Shown piece after piece: positions 1-12,216 of a DNA stretch of 64,000 nucleotides. The stretch comes from Ophiura sarsii (lineage: Eukaryota > Echinodermata > Ophiuroidea > Amphilepidida > Ophiuridae): NCBI GenBank assembly GCA_035610835.1, contig CM069449.1:60536292-60600291 (forward strand), given 5' to 3'. The first letter of the stretch is position 1, and each line of letters opens with the position of its first letter. A program made the position numbers and the translations under genes. The notes below the pieces were generated by a model. The model was not told the origin of the DNA. It worked only from the letters and a program-made list of their open reading frames with translations, and searched no databases.

Positions 1-2127
1 ATCAACTTGGCGGGGCCTTACGTGTGACGGACGCAACACACTCACCAACCCGTCCCATCCCTTAAAATCAGGGCTCACTGTCACTCATGCCAGGTTTCTC
101 TCCAGAAGGCTGACAGCAAAATTGTTAACTTTATTTGTTGGGAGTGGCTGTTTTTAATAATAATTCAACCTTACCAGCATGCTTATATAGGCTTTTTAAG
201 CCTGGCCCGAGCAATTTGCCTGAGTCTGGTCCCTTCAGGACCCAAGCGTGTGTATGTACGGACCGACCGTGTAAACATTTAACAACCAAACAAACAATAT
301 GTGACAGAGCCTACGATATTTGTAGATCAAATAAACCTGTACAGTATCAAGGGAATCACTTGATTTCTTTCACACATAAGTTTGGTCTTTGAGCCACATG
401 CCACATGGGCCTAGGCCTATTACTTCATCTGATTTCAGGAGTTCATCAAACGCCTTTAAAAAAATGTGTCAGATTAAACTGTGTCAGTGTTTCAGATAAA
501 GTAGGCCTATGTCAGATTATGGAAACACCTGTCTGTGTCCAGCCAAGATTTTTGGCAAATTGGTTGATTTGGCATGGATTGGAATTACCCGTCCCATGTA
601 CACAATTATTTTAATCAGCCAACCCAATCCAATTCCAAGAAGAGGGTGGCCAGACAAGATCATTTGTAATCCCCTCCCCTCCCCTCACGGCTGGCTACGG
701 CTGGCTACGCCTACGGCAGCACCCCTTCCCTTCCAAAATATTACAATACTGACCTAAAACTCAGCCATAGTTTATGTATTTTTGCATACAAGTACGATCG
801 ATTCTGTGTCTGTACGCAGCAGCAGCGGCACTGCCGGCCTCAACGAACAAGACATAACTTCATAAGACAGTCCCACCGCTGTTTACTGAAGTGAACATGC
901 TGAATGCCAGCCAACACAACGCTGGAGTTGCCGTTGCTTCACATAAAAGATCGCAAAAGGCAATGTATCGCTTAATATCGCTTGAAGATATTCCGAAATA
1001 ATCCTTACATTTGCAAAAAATATCAAATATAGAAGCATTCTGCAACAATCACCAAGTACCAATGCATAGGATGATCGGTTGATTGATTCTCAAATTACTG
1101 AAAAAACATGTAAATAAAGTGAAAATAAATGGTGTATCTAGAAACACTAAAATTAGAAACTCGCAATTTTGTAAAATGGCGTTTGATTTGATGACGGTAT
1201 TACAAAATTCAGACAGATTTCACCAGCATTTTAGCGGAAAACGGCACTATATAAAATTATCTTAGGGTCGAAAGCAATATGATCATACAATATAGATCCT
1301 AACCATTCAATGATTGGCTTCATATTTGCAGAATATAACATAATTTTTGACATTCAAAACCTGGATTGTGAGAATAAACATGTTACAAGCTAGAATCACC
1401 ATTTTTCCATTCCCAAATATATTTTTGTCCGGAGAGGTTCGCATTACCTGGTTGCTGCCAAACTTGAACCCCATCCGTATTCATGACAGTCATAATATTG
1501 GCTGTCGTTGTACCCGATGTCGTCCCGGTTTCTTCCACTCTTTCACATATTCTCCTTGAAGAGCATGCAAAAGTGCTGTCGCAACAAGGACTTCTTCATC
1601 ATGTTCCGGCGCTCGTATCAGTTGTTGAGTCTCCATTTTGGATGAATAAAATTGTCGCCGGCCAACTCGAATCCCACAATGCAAAGCGACGGTTATAAAA
1701 TGCGGCAAATTTAATTGTCCCATTCCATCCTTTTTCCATAGGGTGCAACAAAAATGTCTCATCAGTCATCTCATGAATCAGTGGCGTAGCTAGGATATTC
1801 ATATTGGGGGGGGGGGGGGGCGAGATATGAAAATGAACCGACAAGACTTGTGAGTCAAGAAATGCGCGCGTAGCGTACGAAATTTTTCGACTTGCACCTA
1901 TTTTTGGTACGATCGAGGTACATTTTGGCTCTAAATAAACTTGTAGCAAAGAATGTTGCATTTCGGGAAAACATGCGCGAGTATCGCGCGAAATTTTTTC
2001 GTTTTCATCTGTGTAATTTCGACCCAGGAAATATAATTATTGTTCATGGATACGTTGGAAAATGTTGTTTGTGCCCAATCTGAACGGCCAATAATGATGC
2101 CCCTTCCTTTTAAGCTCTTTTATTTTG
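1..2127. other. No gene recognised
   Basis: The sequence is unclassified. A CAGTGGCGTAGCTAGG end with a run of 15 G (1806-1820) marks one probable transposon end at about 1780. A minus-strand frame at 1490-1762 is noted separately as doubtful. Confidence 0.6.
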
Positions 2128-2227
2128 NNNNNNNNNNNNNNNNNNNNNNNNNNNNNNNNNNNNNNNNNNNNNNNNNNNNNNNNNNNNNNNNNNNNNNNNN
2201 NNNNNNNNNNNNNNNNNNNNNNNNNNN
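2128..2227. other. Assembly gap (100 N)
   Basis: Exactly 100 N, a conventional filler for a gap of unknown size. ANKS3 exons may be missing here. Confidence 0.99.
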
Positions 2228-4883
2228 AACAAAACACACCAAGGAGCTCATAGTATGGCATAAATCATGACTATTCTGTTCAGTATAAAGTTAAACATGA
2301 ATTTAAAACCTCTACAACACCAATACAAAGCATTTAATCAAAAGGTCATGTTCCATCTTATGATGAATGCACTATAGTAGCTGTATACCATAGGCCAAGT
2401 TCACATACATCCCAGTAGAATTGTAGATTTCATTCTTGTACTATGTGTCAGGTACAATTCACGAATAGTATAGCAAAATAAAAAAATAAAAACCTGTTTA
2501 GCGTCCCCTTCCGCTTCCTTTTTTGGGTCCACTTCAATTTTCTTTTTTCTAATTTCAGTCATATAACTTCTTTTTTTGTGTTTCAGAGGTTGAGATGTTT
2601 GTAACAAATGTGTATCTTCCTTATGTGAATTTTAAATAAGTTTTGTAGTGATCAACCCCCCAGAACCCTGAAATAAAACAGATTAAAAAATACCTGATTC
2701 GCAAATTGTATTGCTTACTAGGGCGATTTTGCACTAAAAGTGGGAAAAAATAAAAAATAAAAAGGGCCTTCTCCTTCCTTTATTAGAAAAAGGTCCGGAC
2801 GATAAACATGTTTTATTTTTATTTTGCCTAAGTCATCAGTATTATTTGATTTGATATAATTGTATTTTCGACAGTCAACAGTCTGGATTTGTTTCTTCTT
2901 TTTCATATCGGTATTTTCCATTATGCAGGCGTCACAAGTGGTAGACTATGGACATGAAATACAGCGCCTCCAAGTGACAGCTTTCTAATCATCCATGACT
3001 GAATTTTCCAACCAGCAGTTAGGCCAATAATAAAATATTGATTGGTTGTCCTCGACATTCCTATCTTATTTTCCGTCAGTTCTAAAACCTCGTATACCTT
3101 ATTCATAGTCAAATTACCCGCTCATGCTTAACCGATGAACATACCCTGAGACGATATACCTGTATTGTGCAGGGCGCCGGATTGGACATACCGATTGAGC
3201 AGTGAACAATGAAAGCATTCATGTGTAGTGTGTGATTATGCTAAGTTGACGTGAGTTCAAACGCCAATTATTAGCCGTTGATAAAGCAGAGTGTCGATTG
3301 GGAAATGTGTTGAAATTCATTGTTGTTGTATTAGTGTGTTTCGTTATTGACATCATTGTTCACCGGCCTATGGTGAGCGTGTGAACTCACTAAAACTGTT
3401 TTAGATATGACCAAATATAAGGACTGACCGTGGACAACTAAATTATTTATATTTTGGGACTTACGGGAGCATTGATATTAGACGATTTATAGAATCAATT
3501 TCAATAAGTAAGCTATCAAAATATTCCTTAATATATAAATCATTATTATGAACGGAAATCATTCTCTGTAATGCACAAATTACAGAGAAATCTTGAAATT
3601 AAAGTTGCAAACATTTTTAATTTTTGTTGATTTTTTTTTTTTTTTGCGACACATTAATTTTTACTCATCTGTATCGATCTGTTATGTTGCAGGGGAATGG
3701 CATTTGGCTCTCATCTCATCCATAATAGGAGTTTGACTAATATTCATTACATCCATACCATTAAACAACAACTTTGATATGTCAATTTTCTAATATATTG
3801 ACTCCCAATAGTTAGCTTTAAACAATTGACATCAGAGCAAGCGACCATTGATGTTTAGCTGTGGTTCGATTCCTATTGTTCAGCTGGTCGCTAGTGGGCG
3901 CTGCATTTGATGTCCGTTATATGCTTGCGGTAGCACTTGTGGCGTGGTAAATCAATGAATGTCATGAATGATATTTTATTGCAATCATTTTTAGTAACAT
4001 TGAAATCATACCTAGAAACACTGATTTGCTTGGAAAAAATAAATTGCTTCACAAAATGCCTTAGGGGAGCCATTTAACTGAATGTATGCTGTTTCAATCT
4101 AATGATAGCATAGCCATGCCCCCCCCCCCCCCACCCCCTTTGGACACGCTACTGAATCTCCTTTTATAAAACCTATTTCAACAATTAGCTACAGATGCTC
4201 ATAAACAGCTCAGAACAGAAAAGCATGCTAGCTATAAATTTATGAAGCTAGTATTAGTAATATTTCCAAAAGTAGTGTACCAGGCGGTTGAAGTTTTGCT
4301 ATTAAAATGCACTATGAATACTCAATCATACTTTAAATCCACATTACTAGTATTTCGGTCCCACACATAATACCACCACACACTTGACCTTACAGTTCTG
4401 AGGTCAGACAAACCTACCCACAAACTAATAGCTGCAGTGTTGACAGCCACATTACTATATAGGTCAAAGTTATTAACCTACAGTAAATTCAACTGTTCAA
4501 TTTGACAGCTGTCTACTTCATACGCGTCATAAAGCGAAAAAAATTGCCGGTCTGAAAATCACTAGTTTGTGCATTGGATTCTTCTCATGTGCATGGAGTT
4601 TATTATCCGAAATAACTTATGTTTGGTTAAACTAAGTTCATTTTAAAGTCCTTCTGTTTACATTTGGATTTCTGTTTCTTATTTGAATATTCAACAATAA
4701 ATTACATCATAGAAAAGCATCTGTTAGAGCACCTTGATACCCTATCGCTAATTCCTTTGATGAGATGAATGACTCAGGTTCTGACCACGTTCGTTAAAGC
4801 TTTGTATTTCAACAAGATGACATCAGATTTGTCACATAATTTCACCAATTAAGGTCAGACATATCTAATGTTATATCCCTTAA
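2228..4883. other. No gene recognised
   Basis: A/T-rich sequence with only short unconvincing frames. It includes a small hairpin (TTCTCTGTAA and inverse, about 3561-3588) and a run of C near 4119-4131 followed by a GGACACGCTACTG element end. Confidence 0.6.
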
Positions 4884-5145
4884 CCCTAATCAGCCAGGCT
4901 ATGTTTTTATGTGGAAACCGGGGGGACGGACAAAGTATGATTTTTTTACCAAAATAATCGCTCCAAACCCCCTGGGATTTCGACCCCTGGACACTCCGAT
5001 CACCGCGCAACGTAACCAACCACTCTGCTTACCTGCCAACACTACACATATCAGCTCGGTTGATGACGGTTGAATCGGATGCTGTAGCATGCGTGTGGAC
5101 ATTGTTTTTAACTGTAATGAATCGTTTGGTCCAGGAAGGTTAGGA
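4884..5145. mobile_element. TTAA-flanked repeat copy 1 (CCCTAAT end)
   Basis: It is flanked by TTAA on both sides (4880-4883 and 5146-5149). Its ends are CCCTAATC and GGTTAGGA. It is shared in content with 5205-5438 (GCCAGGCTATGTTTTT, GCTGTAGCATGC, GGTCCAGGAAGGTTAGG). TTAA targets are typical of piggyBac-type elements. Confidence 0.6.
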
Positions 5146-5204
5146 TTAACAAGCACTGAAAATTGTGGATTTAACAAGCACTGACAATTGTGTGTTTTAT
5201 AAAT

Positions 5205-5438
5205 CCCTAACCAGCCAGGCTATGTTTTTTTGTGGAAACCTGGGATACGACCCCCAAACCCTCCAATCATCGCGCCACATCCCAAACTACTCGGTTAACT
5301 TACCAACGCTAGCCCGGGCAGCAATTTCGTACAAACATATCAGCTTGGTTTTAATGACGTCATGGAATCGAATGCTGTAGCATGCCCGTGGACATTGTTT
5401 TTTGCCGAAGTGAATCGTAGGGTCCAGGAAGGTTAGGG
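5205..5438. mobile_element. TTAA-type repeat copy 2
   Basis: The same family as 4884-5145, in the same orientation. It ends GGTTAGGG followed by TTAA. The left flank lacks TTAA (AAAT instead). Between the copies, TTAACAAGCACTGA occurs twice in tandem. Confidence 0.55.
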
Positions 5439-6163
5439 TTAATTTGAAGCAGCTCTATTTCCTACTTTTTCAATTATAAGCTCTCCCGTTTTTGGACCAA
5501 TCTTTTTGGGACACGCTGTAATCGGCCAAACTTATTTTGAGATAAATTGAGCAAACAGCTAGTAAGAAACGAAGAAAATACCTTCTTTTTCCCCATGATT
5601 TTAAATGTATTTTTCTTTGAAAGGACACAAATTTAATTTATCTGTATAAAAATGAACAATATGCATGGTATTATACTTCAATACCTTTTACTATAAGCAC
5701 AAATTAATAATCAAGAGATTGATTAGTTAATGTATGGAAGTCATACATATCAAATACACGGCTGTTTTCTAAAAACTTCCAACAATGCACCACAAATCAA
5801 TTATGTAAAAAACACTTAGGTGACACAAAAATAAACACTGTTCTACAGGTTATATGAGAGTCTTTTATTTCAGAAATGTTGTGAACATTTTTTTTTTAAA
5901 TCCCCAACAAATTTCAATTTTTTAAAGAAATTCTAAATTGTTCCACATCTATCGAATTCTTGTTTAAATATGTGTTTAAAAAATGTGTTGATTGGGCCCG
6001 CAAAACAAGATAAAGTGTTCTTTAGGTCCCAGATACTTGTATACCAGTATCGTTCAATACTCGTACTCTGACTTTGAACCAGTATCGGACGATACTAGGA
6101 CAGTCCAGAATCTGGGACCTAAAGTACACTTTTCCCAAGATTTTTGTGTTGCCTTATATATAC

Positions 6164-6302
6164 CTGCTTCTGATCTGAGGAGTCCTGATGGTGACATACA
6201 CCTGTTGTCAATGAGGCTGACAATCTTCATGTGTCCGCTCAACAATGCCAAAGAACGTGCTGTCTCGCCGTATTTACTCTTAGCACCAACATCTATACCA
6301 GC
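6164..6302 (-). CDS. ANKS3: ANKS3 exon 5 (ankyrin repeat)
   Basis: The acceptor is TTATTAG|GCT and the donor is GCAG|GTATAT. The exon encodes AGIDVGAKSKYGETARSLAL, then LSGHMKIVSLID. Human ANKS3 has a very similar GHMKIVALMD at the end of its ankyrin block. Most of the intron downstream of the donor is a small inverted repeat (6023-6125) in which TTAGGTCCCAGAT is repeated inverted. Confidence 0.85.
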
Positions 6303-9300
6303 CTAATAAATGCATATAAATAGATTTACATAAACAGCGGAATAATAGAAAACATGACCTGTAGATCTCAAAATTTAGTGACCTGTAACCAAGGACAACT
6401 ATTTTGGATTTTTTTTTAAATTATAAATTGAATGATATTATTAGCAATAACATTTAATACAAATAATAATAAACAAACAACTTGTTTCTAATCTTGATTT
6501 TGGTTGAAAACCGGGGTTATTGTAAGAAACCTTTAACATTTTCCCACAGGTGTGTGTATAGCAGCAGTATTTAGGCAGTGGAAAGACACATTCTGGTATC
6601 TGGGAACCAGACGGACCTAACAAAAAGTTTACCAACAATTTGGAAAACATTTAATAAATTTACTCACGACTGACCACATGTTTACGTTACTCCTAATAAG
6701 GAAAAGAAATTTTCTTCATCGCTGATTGATAAAAGCACATGTTGAGACATCTGTCATGTTAAATGCACCACTTGATCTATCCATAATGATTTATAAATCC
6801 TACATTTCCAAATCTAATCTGGTACTTTATTTGGACGAGCTACGATAAACATCACAAACTTTTTATTGCTGTATATAAATAAGGCAAAGGGCGTTGACAC
6901 CGACTATAGTTCAGTCAGTTCTCAATTGGCAAAACGTGTTTACAGTAGCGAATGAGTTCAGAAGAACGTTGCACGCAAAACGATCGCATGGCACAATATT
7001 GCACGAAATGTCACAGCGACATTGTATGCGTGACGCTTGCGTATGCCAAAATTGCGCTTGGATTACTTTTGCGCATGGATAGATAAAAAACGCCAATTCG
7101 GAACTGATTGAACTATAGTTATAGGTCAATAAATGCGTATGTGTTGTTTCGAGAGAAATTGGACAAATCAATGCACGCGCGCTGATGTTGATGTGTGAAT
7201 AATGGCACCACCCCGAAGGGGGAGTGCTATTGTGAGCATATCAACATTTGCGCCAGTGCATTGATTTGTCCAATTTCTCTCGAAACAAAACATACGAATG
7301 CATTGACCTAATTCATACACGACACTTACAAATTAAAATTCACAATTTGAGCATACTTGTTGATCTTTATAAAAACGAATAAAAACATTTTTACAAGTTT
7401 GCTAACACCCGCAGTGAAAATCGGCGAACCCACGATTCCTGAACAACGAATCAAAACAAGGCGCATGGTGCGCGCAGTCAACGGCGCACACGCGGAGTGC
7501 AGTAGACACTTTCAATGCACTCCGCGTATTTTAGTTTCATGCTTTCTGATTGGTCGGACACCACTAAGAGTGTATGAATCTTGTTCAATCAATTTGGATC
7601 TGATTGAACTATAGTCTCGTTCACCATTTTCAACAAAATAAAAATTACATCCGATAGTTCCAATTTCCTAATTTTCTCATATATTGGTTGGTACGCTTCA
7701 GTAATGGCTGACAACTTGAGACTGATAGCACGCCATTTCCATCGGTCAGCAACTTGGTATGATTGAAGCAGGTTACCCAACCAAGGATTTTATTCTGTCA
7801 AACCACCAAGACTTTGGCTAGCCTGGTCTTCATATGACCCTTTATCTTGCCCTGGATAATGATCTTGTCTAATCAGGCCCCTTGGTGTCTGGCAATATGA
7901 CTTAAGTATGAGAGTAAGGCAAAAAAAAAAAGTTGTGTTGCTCTCAGCGACCAACCCTAAAATCGCAAAAATGTGGGTCGTTTTTTTTTCTTCTTCTTTT
8001 TCATTTCTCTTTTTTTTAAATTTAAATTTGTCCTTAAAGCGTCTAAATGTTACTATTTCTTGCTCGAAATGAATAAGTTATCTTTAATGAATATTTTTAG
8101 ACTATTATCACACTAGAAGCATTTATAGTTAAATTGACATATGGGCTTACCAATTTTGTCTTGACATAAACAATATATTTTTCAGAACCCCCCCCCCCCC
8201 CAAAAAAAAAGGATTATGACCGACCGACCCAATTTTATATTTTTAGCACTTGAGGGCAACACAATAACAACAAATTGTTGGCCTGACTAGTGACTGGAGT
8301 GTACTGTCACTCATGTGATGTGTTCAAAAATTGAATTTACGCCAAAATGTGAACCCAAAACTTGTTCTCCTCTTGTGTATAAAACCCACTTACATATTCT
8401 AAGAATGCATTGACAATGATCTCGTGTCCCTCAGTGACTGCCATCATTAGAGGTGTCATCTTGTGTAACGGCTCTCTGTGCACAAAACAGAACAAAATTA
8501 TATTTTCATTTAGAGTGATTAATTCATTGATTTTGCTTGAATTGCTGTCCTCAACTATGAATTGATTGAGAAAATTGTGTTTCTTATGTTATTTGTTCTA
8601 TTAGTGTTTGAGTGACCTGATTATAGGTCAATAATTAAAATGCATGTGTGTTGTTTCGAGAGACATTAGACAAATACATTTTTTGAGAAACAAAACATGC
8701 GCAATACAAGCCAAATAAAAATAAATAACAATACAAGCCAAATTCCACATAATGAATAGCCATCCATTCAATGATGCAAAATGAGTAACATGTAGAAGTG
8801 GATGTAGGCCCTTTTGCAACAAAGCTCTTCATTAAGAACCCAACATGAGTAAATGAGCGGAATATGGCAGTAGCTAATTTGATTTAAAAAACACAAATGT
8901 GGGACAAGGTCAAAATAAGTCCAATTGATAACAAGTCATATTTTAATCTTTGTTACATCTTGCATCTAACCAAAGACTCAAATTAATGACAATAAAGAGT
9001 TAAACTACATTTTGAGGTATTTAATTTTCATTTACTCCATTGATGTGTTAACAAAACCAAAATATTAATTGCCCGTAACTTAAGAAATTTTGTATTTGAT
9101 GTTTTGAGACAGAGTGATTTTCAATCATCTTTAACATTGGTTTGGAATGTAATATGACATAAATAACTCAATATTCATAATTCCCTCATTGTGCCTCATT
9201 TACTCGTGTTGGGTCACATATTTCTCGCCAATTTTGAACTGACTAAACTATAAACAATAATATCTATCATTAATGGATGGATTTTTATGGGGTGGGGGGG

Positions 9301-11507
9301 GGGGGGGGCGTTTATGCTGTAATTTTTGAGAAATTTACCTTGCATTGATATTTGCCCCTGATTCTAACAAGAACTGCACCATCTTCTGGTGACCCGCATA
9401 GGTAGCATGGAACAATGCATTCCAACCTCTGTTGTCCCTGCAGTCAATGTCAGATCCTTGCTGTCAAAACAAATATGACATCTTCATGTTACATTGTATA
9501 CATTTTATAGTGCATTTAACATCAGAGATTTTCTAGTCGATTACTTTCATATTTTGGGAAGATAAACTAGATTACCTACGCTTTATACAAACAACAACAA
9601 TTTCATGGTTCAATGCACACCTCAATGTCAAATGGCCGTTTCAATCCGTGCACAACTTTTTTTGAATCACCCTGTATGAAACAATTCCCACACAAATGCC
9701 TTATGTATGCTTATACCTAAACGAGAAAATATTTCTCACTCTCATTGACACATCGCGATGCCAGCAGAGCCGCTGCCGTACCTTGTCCGATTTAACATCT
9801 ACATGTAAATACATACAGTAGCCAAGGCTAAGCAAAGGCCCAAATTTTTCCCCTGTATGTCAAATTCCGCTTTCTTTCGCTTTGTAAATTTAGCATTTTT
9901 CTACGATATAAGTTTCCCCAGGAAAGATTAAACTTTAGGATGTTTACATTCTAAACATACTATATATCATTGAGACTCACCTTATATTCCCATTCCCCCC
10001 CCCCCCCCAATTTTCTGCTAGATTTTGGTTCCTTCGGCATTGTGATCAATAAGCCTAAAAAGCGTGTCTTGAACAATTAATAGCTTTCTTTGGGGCTTAT
10101 CAGGGATTTTAAGATCGATAGGGACGAATTGTTTGTTTTTAAGATCGATAGGGACAGCATTGTTTGTTTTATTTTTATATGATGTATCTTATTTTGATAT
10201 TTATTTGGTTTCATTTAAAGATTATTTATTAATTTGGGCATGTTTTTATCTCTTTTACTCAAAAGTTTGTTTTTCGTGGAAAAATCAGCAACACGGAGAA
10301 CTTCTGAGCTTGAATTTAAGCAAATGATAAGCAAATTTTAAGCAACTGCCACACAACTGCACTGCAACATGCCTGATACCATTTCTGCTTTACCTGAATG
10401 ATAAAATATGCCACACTCTCATTGCCACAGCTTGATGCCAGCATCAATGCCGTGGCCCCTTTGTCTGACTTGATATCCACATTAGCACCGGCATCTAACA
10501 ATAGATTGACAATGTTATCATGGCCGATGTAGCTTGCATACATCAGGGCTGTCCAGTAACCTTTGTTTGGTCTGTTGATATCTGTATTACCACTATGTGG
10601 GAGGCAAAACAAAAGAAGAGACAATGTTAAGCACACGCAAGAGACTATGTTAAGCACGAGACAATGTTAAGCACACGCAATAAAGATTGATACTTGACAC
10701 TTAATCCTCAACCCATCTTATGAATGGGCAGTTTTGAACAAGCAAATAAAATACATTATCCCCAATTTATTCTAAACATTCAACGTAAAAATATGTAAGC
10801 TGGCTCACCGATCATTTCATCAGACTATTACGTACAACATTTAACTATCTCAAATCATTCGTAATCATCATTTGGGCGCAACATTGAAATACTATTTGCA
10901 CCTGAGGGTGTGCTTCATTTAAACTGGGCAAACCGCAAAGAGGCAATTTAAACACTAATGTCAAAGTTGGACACGCTACTCTCAATCCTGGCTTAGACCC
11001 TGCGATGATACAATAATTGATTCAAGGCTTCATCACGAGACTGACCCGCTTCTCCTAAATCCTGTGTGTGACAATTTAGCAAGACAGAACCCCAAGCAGA
11101 AATTCCATTACATGACTCGCTTATCTATACAGTATAACCCTTAGCCCTCCTAATTCAAGTTACCTGATCAACTAAATTACAGACACCAACTCATCACTTA
11201 TCGTTCCTGGTACTCTACCTTTAGAGCTAACTTCTCGCTGATTAATTTGCGAATTATTAAAGAAACACAGTAGAGCAGTAAATGGCTCAAAATAACATTT
11301 AACAAGGACTAACCTCAAAATGAAGGCATTCACACTATCATACTGTCCTATCGAGGCAGCTGTGTGAAGATCCAAGGGTATAGGGTCAAAGGTGGCCTCA
11401 TTCTCTAGCGGTCCCCAGCCTCTCCACATAGACAAGCTCTTATCGAGTAGCTCCGATTCACTGGCCTCATCACTGGCTTCGTATGGGTAGTCTACCGGTG
11501 TAGTCAT
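6164..11507 (-). CDS. ANKS3: ANKS3-like ankyrin-repeat protein, N-terminal part (5 exons found)
   Basis: Five minus-strand exons join in consistent phases: 11507-11314, 10592-10394, 9460-9339, 8475-8394 and 6302-6164. Together they give about 245 residues. The N-terminus carries SDEASESELLDKSLSMWRG and then IPLDLHTAASIGQY, which match vertebrate ANKS3 as I remember it. Ankyrin repeats follow, with LMYASYIGHDNIV, LMLASSCGNES, GHEIIV and LSGHMKIV, in the same order as ANKS3. In vertebrates ANKS3 is a scaffold with six ankyrin repeats, a SAM domain and a coiled coil. It binds ANKS6, BICC1 and NEK-family kinases and is linked to cilia, laterality and kidney cysts. The last exon ends in phase 1, so at least one more exon is expected below 6164. 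No SAM or coiled-coil exon was recognised in 1-6163. HOATZ starts 4.4 kb away on the other strand. Identity is confident; completeness is not. Confidence 0.88.
6904..7119. mobile_element. Short inverted-repeat element (ACTATAGTTCA ends), ANKS3 intron
   Basis: The ends ACTATAGTTCAGTCAGTTCT and ACTATAGTTCAATCAGTTCC face each other and stay similar for about 30 bases. Isolated ends of the same family occur at about 7590-7614 and 9226-9254. Confidence 0.65.
7122..7310. mobile_element. Foldback element, ANKS3 intron
   Basis: The arms (ATAGGTCAATAAATGCGTAT ... inverted) are about 75 bases with a short GC-rich hairpin (CACCCCGAAGGGGGAGTG) in the middle. A shorter internally deleted copy lies at about 8624-8702. 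Confidence 0.7.
7918..8283. mobile_element. Inverted-repeat element with GGC ends, ANKS3 intron
   Basis: The ends GGCAAAAAAAAAAAGTTGTG and GGCCAACAATTTGTTGTTAT share a following TGTTGC[CT]CTCA block in inverted orientation. The 3-bp flanks TAA and TGA are not identical. A C-run sits near the right side. It resembles the other GGCC-ended families here. Confidence 0.5.
8394..8475 (-). CDS. ANKS3: ANKS3 exon 4 (ankyrin repeat)
   Basis: The acceptor is GCACAG|A and the donor is TAT|GTAAGA. The exon is 82 bases, with one base plus 27 codons. It encodes EPLHKMTPLMMAVTEGHEII. The REP..., TPLM and GHEIIV motifs match the fourth ANKS3 repeat. Both junctions keep frame with the neighbouring exons. Confidence 0.87.
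8836..9218. mobile_element. MITE-like repeat copy 1 (GACCCAACATGAG ends)
   Basis: The ends carry CCCAACATGAGTAAATGAG and its inverse. Most of the interior is the reverse complement of 31205-31622, which confirms a dispersed family. Confidence 0.65.
9339..9460 (-). CDS. ANKS3: ANKS3 exon 3 (ankyrin repeat)
   Basis: The acceptor is GACAG|CAA and the donor is AAG|GTAAAT. The exon is 122 bases: 40 codons plus two. It reads DIDCRDNRGWNALFHATYAG, then HQKMVQFLLESGANINAR, a standard ankyrin repeat that aligns with the third repeat of ANKS3. A run of 15 G (9294-9308) lies 31 bases past the donor in the intron. Confidence 0.88.
10394..10592 (-). CDS. ANKS3: ANKS3 exon 2 (ankyrin repeats)
   Basis: The acceptor is CATAG|T at 10593 and the donor is CAG|GTAAAG at 10393. 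The exon is 199 bases, with one base completing a split codon and then 66 codons. It encodes GYWTALMYASYIGHDNIV and ATALMLASSCGNESVAYF, nearly identical to human ANKS3. A short degenerate repeat of GTTAAGCACACGCAA follows in the intron at 10620-10680. Confidence 0.9.
11314..11507 (-). CDS. ANKS3: ANKS3 exon 1 (coding start)
   Basis: The ATG at 11507 opens 64 codons plus two bases. The donor is AG|GTTAGT at 11313. The acidic start (DEASESELL) and the LSMWRGWG motif precede the first ankyrin repeat (LHTAASIGQYDSV). Human ANKS3 starts close to the same DEASE motif, so this exon probably holds the true start. Confidence 0.85.
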
Positions 11508-11716
11508 GATGATGGTATCATCAATGTATCATGGTAGCATGGTCTCAAAACTGTGTGTATTAATTCAGATCATATAAATAACAGTTAAGTTTTAAAAGGA
11601 ACTTGACATCGTTGCCTTTTGGCAGTCTAGTTTGGTTTAAATAATCAGTTGCCAAAACAAGTTGGATTTGGGAGATGTTTCAAAAATAATTTTGAGCCAT
11701 ACCTCACCATTTTTTG

Positions 11717-11795
11717 CTCTGTGTGCAAGTTTATCCTTCCGTATCTGTATGCAAGTTTATCCTTGCACGTCTGTGTGCAAGTTTATCTTTGTGCA
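11717..11795. repeat. About 29-bp tandem repeat, three units
   Basis: The core TGTGTGCAAGTTTATCCTT recurs three times with small changes, just upstream of the ANKS3 start. Confidence 0.75.
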
Positions 11796-11946
11796 TTGAT
11801 TCATGAACAAAGACTATGACAGTTTCTTTCTACATGTATATGGACTACATTATGTGCAATGGAACAGATACTCTGGATACCATATTACCCACAATTCCTT
11901 CAAGACATTAAAAACTCCAGTCTTGTTTTTAACAAACCCCACGTAT

Positions 11947-12216
11947 GGCCAAACAAAGAAGGTTCATCTCAGAAGCCCGCCCACATTGGTATGTGAAATG
12001 AGCTACAGCACATAGGTCTATGTGCTGGATTTTTTTTTTAAAACAGTTTAAAAAAGTTATCTGTAAGCTTGGATTAGAAAGAAGAAAAAAATTAAAAATT
12101 GCATACATGTACCTCATAGCCTATTTTCTAAAAAAAAAATTGTAAAAAAGAAAATCGCACAGCACTTACCTTTTTTGCAAAATGTTTCTGAGACAAACTT
12201 TCTTCTTTGTTTGGCC
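11947..12216. mobile_element. GGCCAAACAAAGAAGG-family element, copy 1
   Basis: The ends GGCCAAACAAAGAAG and CTTCTTTGTTTGGCC face each other. The interior matches 32415-32739 (TGGTATGTGAAATGAGC, TAAGCTTG, TCGCACAGCACTTACC). The flanks TAT and TAA are a poor 3-bp match. Confidence 0.65.

Noticed and set aside
1490..1961. Minus-strand frames of 90 and 120 codons (text such as EVLVATALLHALQGEYVKEWKK)
   Set aside because: It is vaguely like the N-terminus of a Harbinger-type transposase, but there is no catalytic motif and the frame is short. Not enough to call a gene or element.
6441..6650. Minus-strand frame that could pass for an ANKS3 exon
   Set aside because: It lies between exons 4 and 5, which already join in frame, and its text has no ankyrin pattern.
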